From positions 1,488,001 to 1,552,000 of the forward strand of contig NZ_JACBYV010000001.1 in NCBI RefSeq assembly GCF_013408425.1: a DNA stretch of 64,000 nucleotides, given 5' to 3'. The notes below the pieces were generated by a model, which searched no databases, was not told the DNA's origin, and was given only the letters and a program-made list of their open reading frames with translations. Positions 16,242-26,162 of this stretch are shown here, piece by piece. The DNA is from Pseudomonas flavescens (GTDB lineage Bacteria; Pseudomonadota; Gammaproteobacteria; Pseudomonadales; Pseudomonadaceae). A program made the position numbers and the translations under genes. The first letter of the stretch is position 1, and every line of letters begins with the position of its first letter.

Positions 16242-17090
16242 GTGAGCAAGACCCCCGTTTTCTTCCTGCAGAATCCGTTGCTGCCGGGCTTCGGCCTGAG
16301 CTTCGGTTTCAGCGTCTTCTACCTGTCGCTGGTCATCCTGTTTCCGCTGTCCGCACTGTTGCTGTACGTCAGCGACATGAGCTGGGCGCAATACTGGCAG
16401 GCGATCAGCGATCCGCGCGTGGTTCAGAGCTACAAGGTGACCATCAGCGGCGCCTTCTACTCGACGGTGATCGTGCTACTGATCGGCCTGCTGATCGCCT
16501 GGATCATCACCCGTTACGAGTTTCCTGGCCGTCGCCTGGTCGATGCGCTGGTGGACTTGCCGTTCGCGCTGCCGACCTCGGTAGCCGGCCTGACCCTGGC
16601 GACCCTGCTGGTGCCCGGTGGCTGGCTTGGCCAGTATTTCGACGCCGCCGGTATCAAGATCGCCTATGCCTATCCCGGCCTGCTGATCGCCATGGTGTTC
16701 ACCAGCCTGCCGTTCGTGGTGCGTACCGTGCAACCGGTGCTGCAGAGCCTGGGCACCGAGTACGAGGAGGCGGCCAGCACCCTGGGTGCCAACAAGTGGC
16801 AGAGCTTCGCTTACGTGGTGCTGCCGAGCCTGACGCCGGCGTTGATCACCGGTGCATCCCAGGCGTTCGTGCGCAGCCTGGGCGAGTTCGGCGCGGTGAT
16901 CATGATCGCCGGCAACATCCCGTTCAAGACCGAAGTCTCGTCACTGATGATCTTCGTGCGCCTGCAGGAATTCAATTACCCAGCAGCGGCGGCGATCGCG
17001 TCGGTAATCCTCCTGGCTTCGCTGTTCCTGCTCTTCGCCTTGCAGGTGGTGCAGGGGCGCTTGTTCAAATGGCAGAGGCAGAGCCGATGA
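16242..17090 (+). CDS. cysT: Sulfate ABC transporter permease CysT (CysU)
   Basis: This 282-residue permease has about six membrane segments. The motif GTEYEEAASTLGANKWQSF, followed by AYVVLPSL, is the ATPase-contact loop, and the region FVRSLGEFGAVIMIAGN is typical of CysT. The GTG at 16242 is preferred because AAGGA (16230-16234) sits seven bases upstream; a TTG at 16227 lies before that ribosome-binding site. The stop overlaps the ATG of cysW (ATGA). Confidence 0.92.
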   Translation: MSKTPVFFLQNPLLPGFGLSFGFSVFYLSLVILFPLSALLLYVSDMSWAQYWQAISDPRVVQSYKVTISGAFYSTVIVLLIGLLIAWIITRYEFPGRRLVDALVDLPFALPTSVAGLTLATLLVPGGWLGQYFDAAGIKIAYAYPGLLIAMVFTSLPFVVRTVQPVLQSLGTEYEEAASTLGANKWQSFAYVVLPSLTPALITGASQAFVRSLGEFGAVIMIAGNIPFKTEVSSLMIFVRLQEFNYPAAAAIASVILLASLFLLFALQVVQGRLFKWQRQSR

Positions 17091-17917
17091 AAAAGCCTCA
17101 GCATTGGCATCAATGGTTACTCATCATGCTCGGCCTCGGCGCAGTCGCGCTGATGCTGCTGGTTCCCCTGGCGCTGATTTTCACCAGGGCGCTCAGTGGC
17201 GGCTGGAGCGTGCTGGTCGACAACCTCTCCCAGGACTACATGCAGCACGCCATCGGCCTGACCCTGCTGGTTGCCGCGCTCACCGTGCCGCTGAACCTGT
17301 GCTTCGGCATCCTGCTGGCCTGGTGCGTGACCCATTACGATTTCCGTGGCCGCAAGCTGCTGACCACCCTGGTGGACATTCCCTATGCCGTGTCGCCGGT
17401 GGTCGCCGGTCTTTGCTACCTGGTGGTCTACGGGCTGGAAACCGCCCTGGGCCAATGGTTCTACGATAACGACATGCAGTTGATGTTCGCCTGGCCCGGT
17501 ATCGTCATGGTCACGGTGTTCGTCACCGCGCCTTACGTGGCGCGCATCCTGATTCCGGTCATGCAGTCCCAGGGCAACGACGAGGAAACCTCGGCGCTGT
17601 GTCTGGGTGCCAATGGCTGGCAGATCTTCCGCCATATCACGCTGCCCAACATAAAATGGGCGCTGCTCTACGGCGTGGTGGTCACCAATGCGCGGGCAGT
17701 GGGCGAGTTCGGTGCGGTCTCGGTGGTGTCCGGCACCATCCTCAACCAGACCCTGACCTTGCCGCTGCTGGTGGATCAGCTGAACAACGACTACAAGCCG
17801 GTGGCAGCCTTCACCGCTGCGGCCCTGCTGGCCTGCATGGCGCTGTTCACGCTGTTCCTCAAGACCTACATGGAGTGGCGTCAGCGGGTCAACATGCAGC
17901 GCGCTGCCGACAGCTGA
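17087..17917 (+). CDS. cysW: Sulfate ABC transporter permease CysW
   Basis: This 276-residue permease pairs with CysT. It shows the CysW region VTNARAVGEFGAVSVVSG and the contact loop ETSALCLGANGWQIFRHITL. It starts in a 4-bp overlap with cysT. The ATPase gene cysA, which normally follows, is absent: the next gene is convergent and ends 1 bp beyond. CysA must be encoded elsewhere, or another ATPase serves this transporter. Confidence 0.92.
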   Translation: MKKPQHWHQWLLIMLGLGAVALMLLVPLALIFTRALSGGWSVLVDNLSQDYMQHAIGLTLLVAALTVPLNLCFGILLAWCVTHYDFRGRKLLTTLVDIPYAVSPVVAGLCYLVVYGLETALGQWFYDNDMQLMFAWPGIVMVTVFVTAPYVARILIPVMQSQGNDEETSALCLGANGWQIFRHITLPNIKWALLYGVVVTNARAVGEFGAVSVVSGTILNQTLTLPLLVDQLNNDYKPVAAFTAAALLACMALFTLFLKTYMEWRQRVNMQRAADS

Positions 17918-17918
17918 A

Positions 17919-19094
17919 TCAGCCCGTGACCTGCGTCAGGTGCCGGGCCAGTGCCGCCTTGAACGGCGGCAGGTTCTGCGCCAGGCGTAGCCCGGCATTG
18001 CGCAGCAGGCGTGTGGGCATTCGATCGTCGGTGTACAGCCGCACCAGCAGGCTGGTGGCCTGATACAGCGGCCAGCTGGCGCGCTGCTGGGCTCCGGCGT
18101 ATCGCTGCAGAACGGCGGGGTCGCCGATGTCGCGACCCGCGCGCGTTGCATCGAGCAACACCCCCGCCAGCCGCTGCTGGCTCTGCACACCCAAGTTGAA
18201 GCCATGGGCCGTCACCGGGTGCATGCCCACCGCGGCGTCACCGATCAATGCACAGCGCAGCCCCGCGAAGCGCTGCGCATAGACGCCCACCAAGGGATAG
18301 ACATGGCGTTCGCCAATCAGCGCCATGCGCCCGAGGCGTCGCTCGAAACGGCGCTCCATAGTTCGGGCGAAAGCGTCCGGCGCAAGCGTCAGCATCTCGT
18401 TCATTTCCTGCGCCGGCAGGGTCAGCACCGCTGAGGCACAGTTGCCGTTAAGCGGGAGCAGGGCGAGCGTCTGCCCGTAACCGAACCACTCCCAGGCCAC
18501 CTGTTGGTGGCTGCGCTCGTGGGCCATGCGGCAGACCAGCATGCTCTTGCCGAAGTCCTCCATGCGCGCGCCGATTCCCAGGCGTCGCCGGGTCTCCGAA
18601 AAACGACTGTCGGCTGCCACCAGCAGACGTGTATTGAAGTGCTGGCCATCGCTCAGGCGCAGCGCCACGGCGTGCCTGGAGCACTGCAGCTCCGTGATCG
18701 TGCAGCCGCTCAGCAATTCGACGTCTGAGCAGTCGCTCAGCGCCGCGAACGCCGAGCGGCGGATCGCCTGATTGGGTACCAGGCAGCCCAGACGCTCTGC
18801 GCCAGCCGAGGCCGCGAGGATGCGCAGTGCGTAAGGCGAGGAGCCATTGAACACCTGGGCGTCACGCAGTGGAGATATCTCGTCGGCCTGCAGATGCCGC
18901 CACATGCTCAGTGACTCCAGCGTCTGTCGCGAGGCACGGGTGAGGGCGATTTCACGGCCATCCGGCGGCGGATTCGCCACGGCATCGAGGGGCTGGCGTT
19001 CGATCAGCCGAATGGAAAGTCCGTGGCCGGACAGGGAACGGGCCAGGCACAGACCAGCCGGCCCGGCTCCGACGATGACGACATCCACTTGCAT
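17919..19094 (-). CDS. UbiH/UbiF/COQ6-family FAD-dependent monooxygenase
   Basis: The product (about 391 residues) begins with a Rossmann FAD motif VDVVIVGAGPAGLCLARSLS. It carries the second FAD motif CALIGDAAVGMHPVTAHGFN, with the family sequence GFNLGVQ, and the intermediate DG-type segment. These features define ubiquinone-biosynthesis hydroxylases (UbiH, UbiF, UbiI, UbiM). A quinone-ring hydroxylation is likely; which carbon is unknown. An ATG at 19121 is possible, but the ATG at 19094 is followed at once by the FAD motif and has a better ribosome-binding site. It is convergent with cysW. Confidence 0.83.
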   Translation of the reverse strand: MQVDVVIVGAGPAGLCLARSLSGHGLSIRLIERQPLDAVANPPPDGREIALTRASRQTLESLSMWRHLQADEISPLRDAQVFNGSSPYALRILAASAGAERLGCLVPNQAIRRSAFAALSDCSDVELLSGCTITELQCSRHAVALRLSDGQHFNTRLLVAADSRFSETRRRLGIGARMEDFGKSMLVCRMAHERSHQQVAWEWFGYGQTLALLPLNGNCASAVLTLPAQEMNEMLTLAPDAFARTMERRFERRLGRMALIGERHVYPLVGVYAQRFAGLRCALIGDAAVGMHPVTAHGFNLGVQSQQRLAGVLLDATRAGRDIGDPAVLQRYAGAQQRASWPLYQATSLLVRLYTDDRMPTRLLRNAGLRLAQNLPPFKAALARHLTQVTG

Positions 19095-19178
19095 GGCGAT
19101 TCCCGCATTGCTGACAGACATCTACTGTAGGTCAGCGAATGCAGGGGAACATTGCCCAGGATCAGGCAAACGCTGCGA

Positions 19179-19616
19179 TCACCAGAAGCCGATGGGATGA
19201 CGCTCGTTGATGTAATCGAGTGGCAGGGCGAAGCCCTTGCGGAAGAAGTTGGCCAGACGGGTATCGATGACCTTTTCGTTGACCGACGCCAGCAGCGATT
19301 CCTGGCGATGGATATCGCCGCTGTCGGCGTAGTACTCCTCGTGCAGCATGCGCTGCGCGGCAAGGTTGGCGACCAGGCTGTAGCTGCTCACCAGACCTTC
19401 ATCGGGGCGACTGACCGCCAGGATCAGGCGCGGCTTGTCGTTTTCCAGCACCAGATCGACCACCACGTCGAGATCGTGATTGCGGGCATAACTGGCTGCT
19501 TCTTCGAACAGAGGGCGCGCTTTCTCGCTCAATGCCTGGATGAATGCAGTGCGGATCGAGCTATCGCTCACGTCATGCAGTTCATGGGTGTCTTGCAGCT
19601 TGCGCAGAGTATTCAC
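19179..19616 (-). CDS. Conserved-looking hypothetical protein (145 residues)
   Basis: The product is soluble and mixed alpha/beta, without signal peptide. A helical N-terminus precedes a strand pair HDLDVVVDLVLENDKPRLIL and a C-terminal helical part ending HPIGFW. I do not recognise a family. It lies on the same strand as the UbiH-like gene, 84 bp upstream of it, so co-transcription is possible. Good codon usage and the absence of a competing frame support it as real. Confidence 0.7.
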   Translation of the reverse strand: MNTLRKLQDTHELHDVSDSSIRTAFIQALSEKARPLFEEAASYARNHDLDVVVDLVLENDKPRLILAVSRPDEGLVSSYSLVANLAAQRMLHEEYYADSGDIHRQESLLASVNEKVIDTRLANFFRKGFALPLDYINERHPIGFW

Positions 19617-19780
19617 TTCATTGCCCCTTGGGTTCGGCCTGCTGTCTAGCGTGGGAAAAACAGGCGGTGCAAAGAGTTCAGGCTGCTCGATAAATGGTCT
19701 CTGCTAATTGTCCGGAACTTGTGTGCCCCATGCACTGCCATAGACACACAGTAACGATTGGGTCGGAGAATTTCGCCAGC

Positions 19781-20281
19781 ATGCAAAACATCGAGCAGGC
19801 GGTCCATTTCCTGGAAAAGTACAACCTGGTGCTGAGCACTGCCGAGTCGGCCACGGCCGGCTTGCTGGCCGCTACCGTCGCGGCGGTACCGGGCTGTGAC
19901 GGCGTGCTAGAAAGCGGTTTCGTCGCCTATTCCAAGCGCGCGATGCAAGCCAGCCTCGGCGTCAAGCTGGAGACCATCGAGACCTTCGGCATGAACAGCG
20001 AGGAAGTCGCCCGTGAGATGGCTATCGGCGTGCTGAAGGTCAGCAGTGCCGACATCATCCTGGCCATTACCGGCGCACCGACCGCCGACGACAAGAGCGG
20101 CCAGGAAGTGATCGACGGCGCCATGTGCTTCGCCTGCGCCACGCGTCTCGCCGAGCATGAAGGGGTGACCAGCGAGACCGTCACCTTCCCCGGAGACAAT
20201 AATGAACGGCGCGCCGCCGCAGCGCGCCACGCTTTGCTGCGACTGCCCTATTACTACGAACGGCTGCGCCAGACCTCCTGA
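19781..20281 (+). CDS. pncC: Nicotinamide-nucleotide amidohydrolase (CinA C-terminal family)
   Basis: The 166-residue product is a stand-alone CinA domain: LSTAESATAGLLAATVAAVPG holds the catalytic Ser region, and LAITGAPTADD the second active-site loop. PncC deamidates nicotinamide mononucleotide in NAD salvage. Typical sequences have TGIAGP in the second loop, where this protein reads TGAPTADD, so this copy is somewhat divergent and may be a paralogue of the main PncC. The start at 19781 is preferred; the upstream frame has no domain content. galU follows after 49 bp. Confidence 0.8.
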   Translation: MQNIEQAVHFLEKYNLVLSTAESATAGLLAATVAAVPGCDGVLESGFVAYSKRAMQASLGVKLETIETFGMNSEEVAREMAIGVLKVSSADIILAITGAPTADDKSGQEVIDGAMCFACATRLAEHEGVTSETVTFPGDNNERRAAAARHALLRLPYYYERLRQTS

Positions 20282-20330
20282 TGCCAGCGGTTCAGCGACT
20301 TGTGCAACATTGACCACTCAAGGAAAACAC

Positions 20331-21167
20331 ATGATCAAGAAATGCCTGTTCCCAGCCGCCGGTTATGGCACCCGCTTTCTCCCGGCGACCAAGGCCATGC
20401 CCAAGGAAATGCTGCCCGTGGTCAACACCCCGCTGATCCAGTACGGCGTGGAGGAAGCCCTCAACGCCGGCCTGACCGAGATCGCCATGGTGACCGGTCG
20501 TGGCAAGCGCTCCCTGGAAGACCATTTCGACATCAGCTATGAGCTCGAGCATCAGATCCGCGACACCGAAAAGGAAAAATACCTGGTCGGTATCCGTCGC
20601 CTGATCGACAACTGCACCTTCTCCTACACCCGTCAGGTGGAAATGAAGGGCCTGGGCCACGCCATTCTCAGTGGCCGTCCGTTGATCGGTGACGAACCGT
20701 TCGCCGTGGTACTGGCCGACGACCTGTGCCTGAACATCGAAGGCGATGGCGTACTGACCCAGATGGTCAAGCTGTACAACCAGTTCCGCTGCTCGATCGT
20801 CGCGGTACAGGAAGTACCGATGGAAGAAATCCACAAGTACGGCGTGATCGCCGGCGAGATGATCCGTGACGACATCTTCCGTGTCAGCCACATGGTCGAA
20901 AAGCCCAAGGCCGAAGACGCGCCGTCGAATCTGGCGATCATCGGTCGCTACATCCTCACTCCGGACATCTTCGACCTGATCAATGACACCCAGCCAGGCA
21001 AGGGCGGTGAGATCCAGATCACCGACGCGCTGATGAAACAGGCTCAGGAAGGCTGCGTACTGGCCTACAAATTCAAGGGCCGCCGTTTCGACTGCGGTGG
21101 TGCAGAGGGTTACATCGAAGCGACCAACTTCTGCTTCGAGAACCTCTACCGCGAAGGCCGCGGCTGA
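20331..21167 (+). CDS. galU: UTP-glucose-1-phosphate uridylyltransferase
   Basis: The 278-residue GalU makes UDP-glucose from UTP and glucose-1-phosphate. The nucleotide-binding motif GYGTRFLPATKAMPKEMLP lies at residues 11-29, VLADDLCLN holds the metal-binding Asp, and VEKPKAEDAPSNLAIIGRY is typical. The ATG at 20331 follows AAGGAAA by 4 bases. The product feeds UDP-glucose to GalE (28848) and probably to CrtX (34293). A terminator follows. Confidence 0.95.
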   Translation: MIKKCLFPAAGYGTRFLPATKAMPKEMLPVVNTPLIQYGVEEALNAGLTEIAMVTGRGKRSLEDHFDISYELEHQIRDTEKEKYLVGIRRLIDNCTFSYTRQVEMKGLGHAILSGRPLIGDEPFAVVLADDLCLNIEGDGVLTQMVKLYNQFRCSIVAVQEVPMEEIHKYGVIAGEMIRDDIFRVSHMVEKPKAEDAPSNLAIIGRYILTPDIFDLINDTQPGKGGEIQITDALMKQAQEGCVLAYKFKGRRFDCGGAEGYIEATNFCFENLYREGRG

Positions 21168-21183
21168 TACGCCGAGCCGTACG

Positions 21184-21210
21184 AAAAACCGGGCCTCGAG
21201 TCCGGTTTTT
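21184..21210 (+). terminator. Intrinsic terminator of galU
   Basis: AAAAACCGG (21184-21192) and CCGGTTTTT (21202-21210) form a stem with a 9-base loop, followed by two more T, 16 bases after the stop. Confidence 0.8.
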
Positions 21211-21239
21211 TTATGCCTGGCTGAGCTTGCGGGCGAGTG

Positions 21240-21486
21240 ACGAAGCAGCATCAACATCGCCGTGCAGCCACTATCGCTTCGCGCCGAGGTCGACGCTCCT
21301 ACAGTTGCTGCGGGTAATGTACTCAGGCGCCTGCAATCACCTGTAGGAGCCCGCTTGCGGGCGAATCGCGAGGCAATGCCGACATCCCGGTGCAGCCACT
21401 ATCGCTTCGCGCCGAGGTCGGCGCTCCTACGGGCGTGGCGGTGACACATTTACCCAGGCGCCTGCATTCACCTGTAGGAGCCCGCT
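21240..21486. repeat. Left part of a tandem REP array (period 128-132 bp)
   Basis: Units contain cctgtaggagcccgcttgcg (starts at 21340 and 21471) and the opposite-facing arm gaggtcgRcgctcctac (near 21285 and 21412). The array is cut at 21487 by an IS3-family element and resumes at 22731. No gene is present. Confidence 0.9.
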
Positions 21487-21558
21487 TGAACTGGCTTAAT
21501 AAATCTGGACACCTCAATCGGGCGCTATGATGGCGTCCACAACAGGGGGTGTTTTGTT

Positions 21559-22694
<1,136 letters not shown>

Positions 22695-22730
22695 ACCATA
22701 AACGGTGTCCAGAATTACTTGACCAGTTCA

Positions 22731-23225
22731 GCTTGCGGGCGAATCGCGATGCAATGCCGACATCCCGGTGCGGCCACCATCGTTTCGCGCCGGGGGCGAC
22801 GCTCCTACGGTGGTGGCGGGTAATGCACTTACCCAGGCGTGTGCAATCACCTGTAGGAGCCCGCTTGCGGGCGAATCGCGAGGCAATGCCGACATTCCGG
22901 TGCAGCCACTATCGTTTCGCGCCGAGGTCGGCGCTCCTACGGTGGTGGCGGGTAATGCACTCAGGCACCTGCAATCACCTGTAGGAGCCCGCTTGCGGGC
23001 GAATCGCGAGGCAATGCCGACATCCCGGTGCAGCCACTATCGCTTCGCGCCGAGGTCGACGCTCCTACGGGCGTGGCGGTGACGCATTTAACCAAGCGCC
23101 TGCAATCACCTGTAGGAGCCCGCTTGCGGGCGAATCGCGAGGCAATGCTGACATCCCGGTGTAGTCACTATCGCTTCGCACCGGGGTCGGCGCTCCTGCG
23201 GGGGTGGCGGGTAACGCACTTGCTC
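22731..23225. repeat. Right part of the tandem REP array interrupted by the IS
   Basis: The right half of the broken unit (gcttgcgggcgaatcgc at 22731) is followed by units with cctgtaggagcccgcttgcg at 22850, 22978 and 23109, and matching opposite arms near 22791, 22920, 23050 and 23185. With the IS removed, the whole array is about 740 bp and nearly six units. Confidence 0.9.
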
Positions 23226-23254
23226 CGACAAGGGGCACGTTGCGCAGGCGACTG

Positions 23255-25015
23255 TCAGGTCGCGTCGAACCCGGCTGCCTGAAGACGCCATAAGCGTTCG
23301 AAGCTGCCGCCCTGTTGGCGCAACTGCTCAGGCGGTCCGTCTTCGACGATGCGACCCTTTTCGAGCACCACCACGCGGTCGAAACTGGCCAGCGTCGACA
23401 GCCGGTGCGCCACAGCCAGCACCGTGCGGCCCTGCATCAGGTTGGCCAGAGCTGCCTGGATTTCCGCTTCGGAGTGCGTGTCCAGAGCCGAGGTGGCTTC
23501 ATCGAGGATCAGAATCGGCGCGTCCTTGAGAAATGCCCGGGCGATGCCGAGACGTTGCCGCTGACCACCGGAAAGCATTACCCCACGCTCGCCCACCTGG
23601 GTGTCGTAGCCTTGCGGCAGCTCGCGGATGAAGGTGTCGCAGAACGCATGATGAGCGGCTGCCGTGACCTCGTCGTCACTGGCGTCCGGCCGGCCATAAC
23701 GGATGTTCTCGCGAATGCTGCGGTTGAACAGCGCGGTCTCCTGAGGCACCACGGCCATGCGAGCGCGCAGGCTGTCCTGGCTGACCTCGCTGATGTCCTG
23801 GCCGTCGATCATCACGCTGCCGGCCTGCACGTCGTCGAGGCGCTGAATCAGGCTGAGCAGGGTGGATTTTCCTGCGCCGGAAGGCCCGACGATACCGACC
23901 TTCTGGCCGACCGGGATATGCAACTGAAAATCCTCGAACACGCGCCGGCCATCCGGGTAGGCGAACGCCACATGGCGAAACTCGATATCGCCGCGCGACA
24001 GCGCCAGCTGGGTTTCCGGATCGTCCAGCTCATGGGGCTGCACGATGATCCGCAGGGTGTCTTCGATGGCGCCGAGTTGCTGGGTGGTGTCGACCAGCGC
24101 CAGGGCCAGGTCGCGGGAGCCGTGCAGGATGCGGAAGGTCAGGGCGCTGACCATCACCACGTCGCCAGCGGTCACGGTACCGGCTATCCATAGCTGGATG
24201 GCCCAGACCAGCATGCCGCCCGCCATCAACGACAGGCAGATGTCGTGGATCACCCGTGCCTTTTCCAGGTACATCCAGCTGCGCCGCTGCGCGTGGGCTT
24301 CCAGACCGATCTCCTCGGCCAGGCGGCGGCTCTCGCGGTCGCGCGCGGAAAACGCCTTGATGGTCCAGACATTGGACACCACATCCACCAGCTCGCCGCC
24401 GACCCGCGCCGCCTGTGCCGCGAAGCGCTGGTGCTTGCTGCGCCCGCGGATGCCGAAGGCGGTAATCAGCGCGGCCACGATCATCACGAACACGATCAGC
24501 GCCAGAGCCATGCGCGTGTGCACGGTGAACAGCACCAGCACGGCACCGACGAAATCCACGCACGGCGGCATGATCTTCCAGGCCAGGCCACCATAGATCG
24601 AGCCTGCCGCCTGACCGGTAGCGGAAATGCGGTTGCCGAGGGCGCCGGCGAAGTGCCGGGCGAAGTAGCCCATGGGGTGACCGGTGAGGTGGCGGAACAG
24701 GTCGACACGCAAGTCCACGCAACTGGCCACCACCGTGTGGCAACCCAGCCAGCCACCGAGCCGCCAGAAGACGTTCTCGACCACGATCAGGCCGATGAAC
24801 AATCCCAGCGGAAACCACACCTCGGCGTGCTGCCGGTCGTCGGTGGCCATGGCATCGACCAGTAGCTTCATGCCGTACTGCACGGCCACTGCACAGGCGC
24901 TGGCGCCGAGAATCAGCAGGAACATGCCACCGAAATGCCAGGGGCGACGGCGCACGTAATGGGCAAGGAAGGCCACCGGTCGGCCGGGCAGTTCTCGCGC
25001 TGCCGAGCGGCTCAA
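23255..25015 (-). CDS. ABC exporter half-transporter (fused membrane and ATPase domains)
   Basis: The product (about 586 residues) has an N-terminal type I exporter membrane domain of about six helices (starting near RPWHFGGMFLLILGASACAV). The C-terminal ATPase has Walker A GPSGAGKST, signature [15 protein letters not shown] and Walker B ILILDEATSALD. It resembles MsbA/LptB-unrelated lipid or glycan exporters. The start is taken as TTG at 25015, which overlaps the stop of the glycosidase gene (TTGA) and implies coupling; a GTG about 13 codons further in is possible. With neighbouring Glf and a glycosyltransferase, export of a glycan or glycolipid is likely. Confidence 0.82.
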   Translation of the reverse strand: MSRSAARELPGRPVAFLAHYVRRRPWHFGGMFLLILGASACAVAVQYGMKLLVDAMATDDRQHAEVWFPLGLFIGLIVVENVFWRLGGWLGCHTVVASCVDLRVDLFRHLTGHPMGYFARHFAGALGNRISATGQAAGSIYGGLAWKIMPPCVDFVGAVLVLFTVHTRMALALIVFVMIVAALITAFGIRGRSKHQRFAAQAARVGGELVDVVSNVWTIKAFSARDRESRRLAEEIGLEAHAQRRSWMYLEKARVIHDICLSLMAGGMLVWAIQLWIAGTVTAGDVVMVSALTFRILHGSRDLALALVDTTQQLGAIEDTLRIIVQPHELDDPETQLALSRGDIEFRHVAFAYPDGRRVFEDFQLHIPVGQKVGIVGPSGAGKSTLLSLIQRLDDVQAGSVMIDGQDISEVSQDSLRARMAVVPQETALFNRSIRENIRYGRPDASDDEVTAAAHHAFCDTFIRELPQGYDTQVGERGVMLSGGQRQRLGIARAFLKDAPILILDEATSALDTHSEAEIQAALANLMQGRTVLAVAHRLSTLASFDRVVVLEKGRIVEDGPPEQLRQQGGSFERLWRLQAAGFDAT

Positions 25016-26154
25016 GTGCGCGCCACCCGTTGGGCGGCGAGGGTGTCGACATGGAACTGCTGACGCCGCAGCTCTTCGGCCAGCGCCTCGCACACCGGCC
25101 GCGCGCCGTGTTCGTCGGGGTAGCCGAACAGGCCTGCCGGGCAATGCCTGTCATCCGTCCAGCCGGGGTAGTCGAGCACCGGGTACAGGCAGATGCCTTC
25201 CAGGGGCAGTCCGCGCTGCAGGGCCAGGCGCACCTGTTCGCCGATATAGCGCAGCCACTCGCCGCGCAGGTCACCCTCGGCGCCGGTTTCCGCCACCAGC
25301 ACGGGCCGTCGATAACGCTGGTAGACCTCGGCGAGGATGCCGCTGAACGGCCGGTAACCTGGCTCACCGCGCCACAGCGTGCCGCCACCGGAGAACCACT
25401 GGTTGTTCGGGTAGTAGTTGACGCCGACGATGTCCAGATACTCCGGGCGGCCACCAAGCCCCGGCCATTGCAGCCCGGCGAGCATGTCCCAGGCCTGGAA
25501 CTGGGCAAGTCGGTAGCGCTCGGCCTCGGCCTGGGCATCCGCGCGATTGCCCCGTGGCACCACGTGGATCACCGGGTCCACCTGAACGAAACGCGCGCGA
25601 CGGTCGACCCCGCGTATCGCCTCGATGGCGGCGATACTGGCCCGCACCAGTTGATGCTTGAGTTCGTCGCCACGGCCTCTGCCCAGTGGCGCCAGGTAAG
25701 CGACATCGCCACCGGCCCAGGCCAGGAAGGACATCTCGTTGATCGGCGAGTAGAAGGGCACCCGATCGCTTTCTTCACGAACCAGGCGGGCGGTGGCTTC
25801 GGCGAAACGTGCGAAGCGTTCGACGAATTCCGGCCGCCAGATATCGATATGGTCTGGCCAGCCGTAGTGGCACAGGTCCCAGATCACCTGCACGCCAGCC
25901 TGCTCGGCTGCCCTCAGCTGCGGCACGAAGCTCGACCAGTCGTAATGCCGTGGCGTGGGCTCGATCAGGTGCCAGCGCAAGCCGTCACGAGCCGAGCGGA
26001 TGCCGTGCCGCCGCAATGCGGCATAGTCGTTCGCCGCCCAGTGCGCGTGTCGCGTGCCGTCGATCAGATCGAGCCGTCTGCCATCGTCACGGCGATGGGT
26101 CGAGCACTCGTAGCCGCCGAGAAAGAAACTGTCGAACAGGGAAGGGAGGTGCAT
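25012..26154 (-). CDS. Glycoside hydrolase family 1-like protein
   Basis: The 380-residue TIM-barrel glycosidase is related to beta-glucosidases, though shorter than the usual 440-480. The acid/base Asn-Glu is visible at residues 139-140 (SPINEMS) and the nucleophile in VAETG (Glu289). No signal peptide is present, so it is probably cytosolic. Its place between glf and an ABC exporter is unusual for a catabolic enzyme and suggests trimming or transglycosylation in glycan synthesis. It overlaps the exporter gene by four bases and lies 8 bp from glf. Confidence 0.78.
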   Translation of the reverse strand: MHLPSLFDSFFLGGYECSTHRRDDGRRLDLIDGTRHAHWAANDYAALRRHGIRSARDGLRWHLIEPTPRHYDWSSFVPQLRAAEQAGVQVIWDLCHYGWPDHIDIWRPEFVERFARFAEATARLVREESDRVPFYSPINEMSFLAWAGGDVAYLAPLGRGRGDELKHQLVRASIAAIEAIRGVDRRARFVQVDPVIHVVPRGNRADAQAEAERYRLAQFQAWDMLAGLQWPGLGGRPEYLDIVGVNYYPNNQWFSGGGTLWRGEPGYRPFSGILAEVYQRYRRPVLVAETGAEGDLRGEWLRYIGEQVRLALQRGLPLEGICLYPVLDYPGWTDDRHCPAGLFGYPDEHGARPVCEALAEELRRQQFHVDTLAAQRVART

Positions 26155-26162
26155 CGCGGGTC

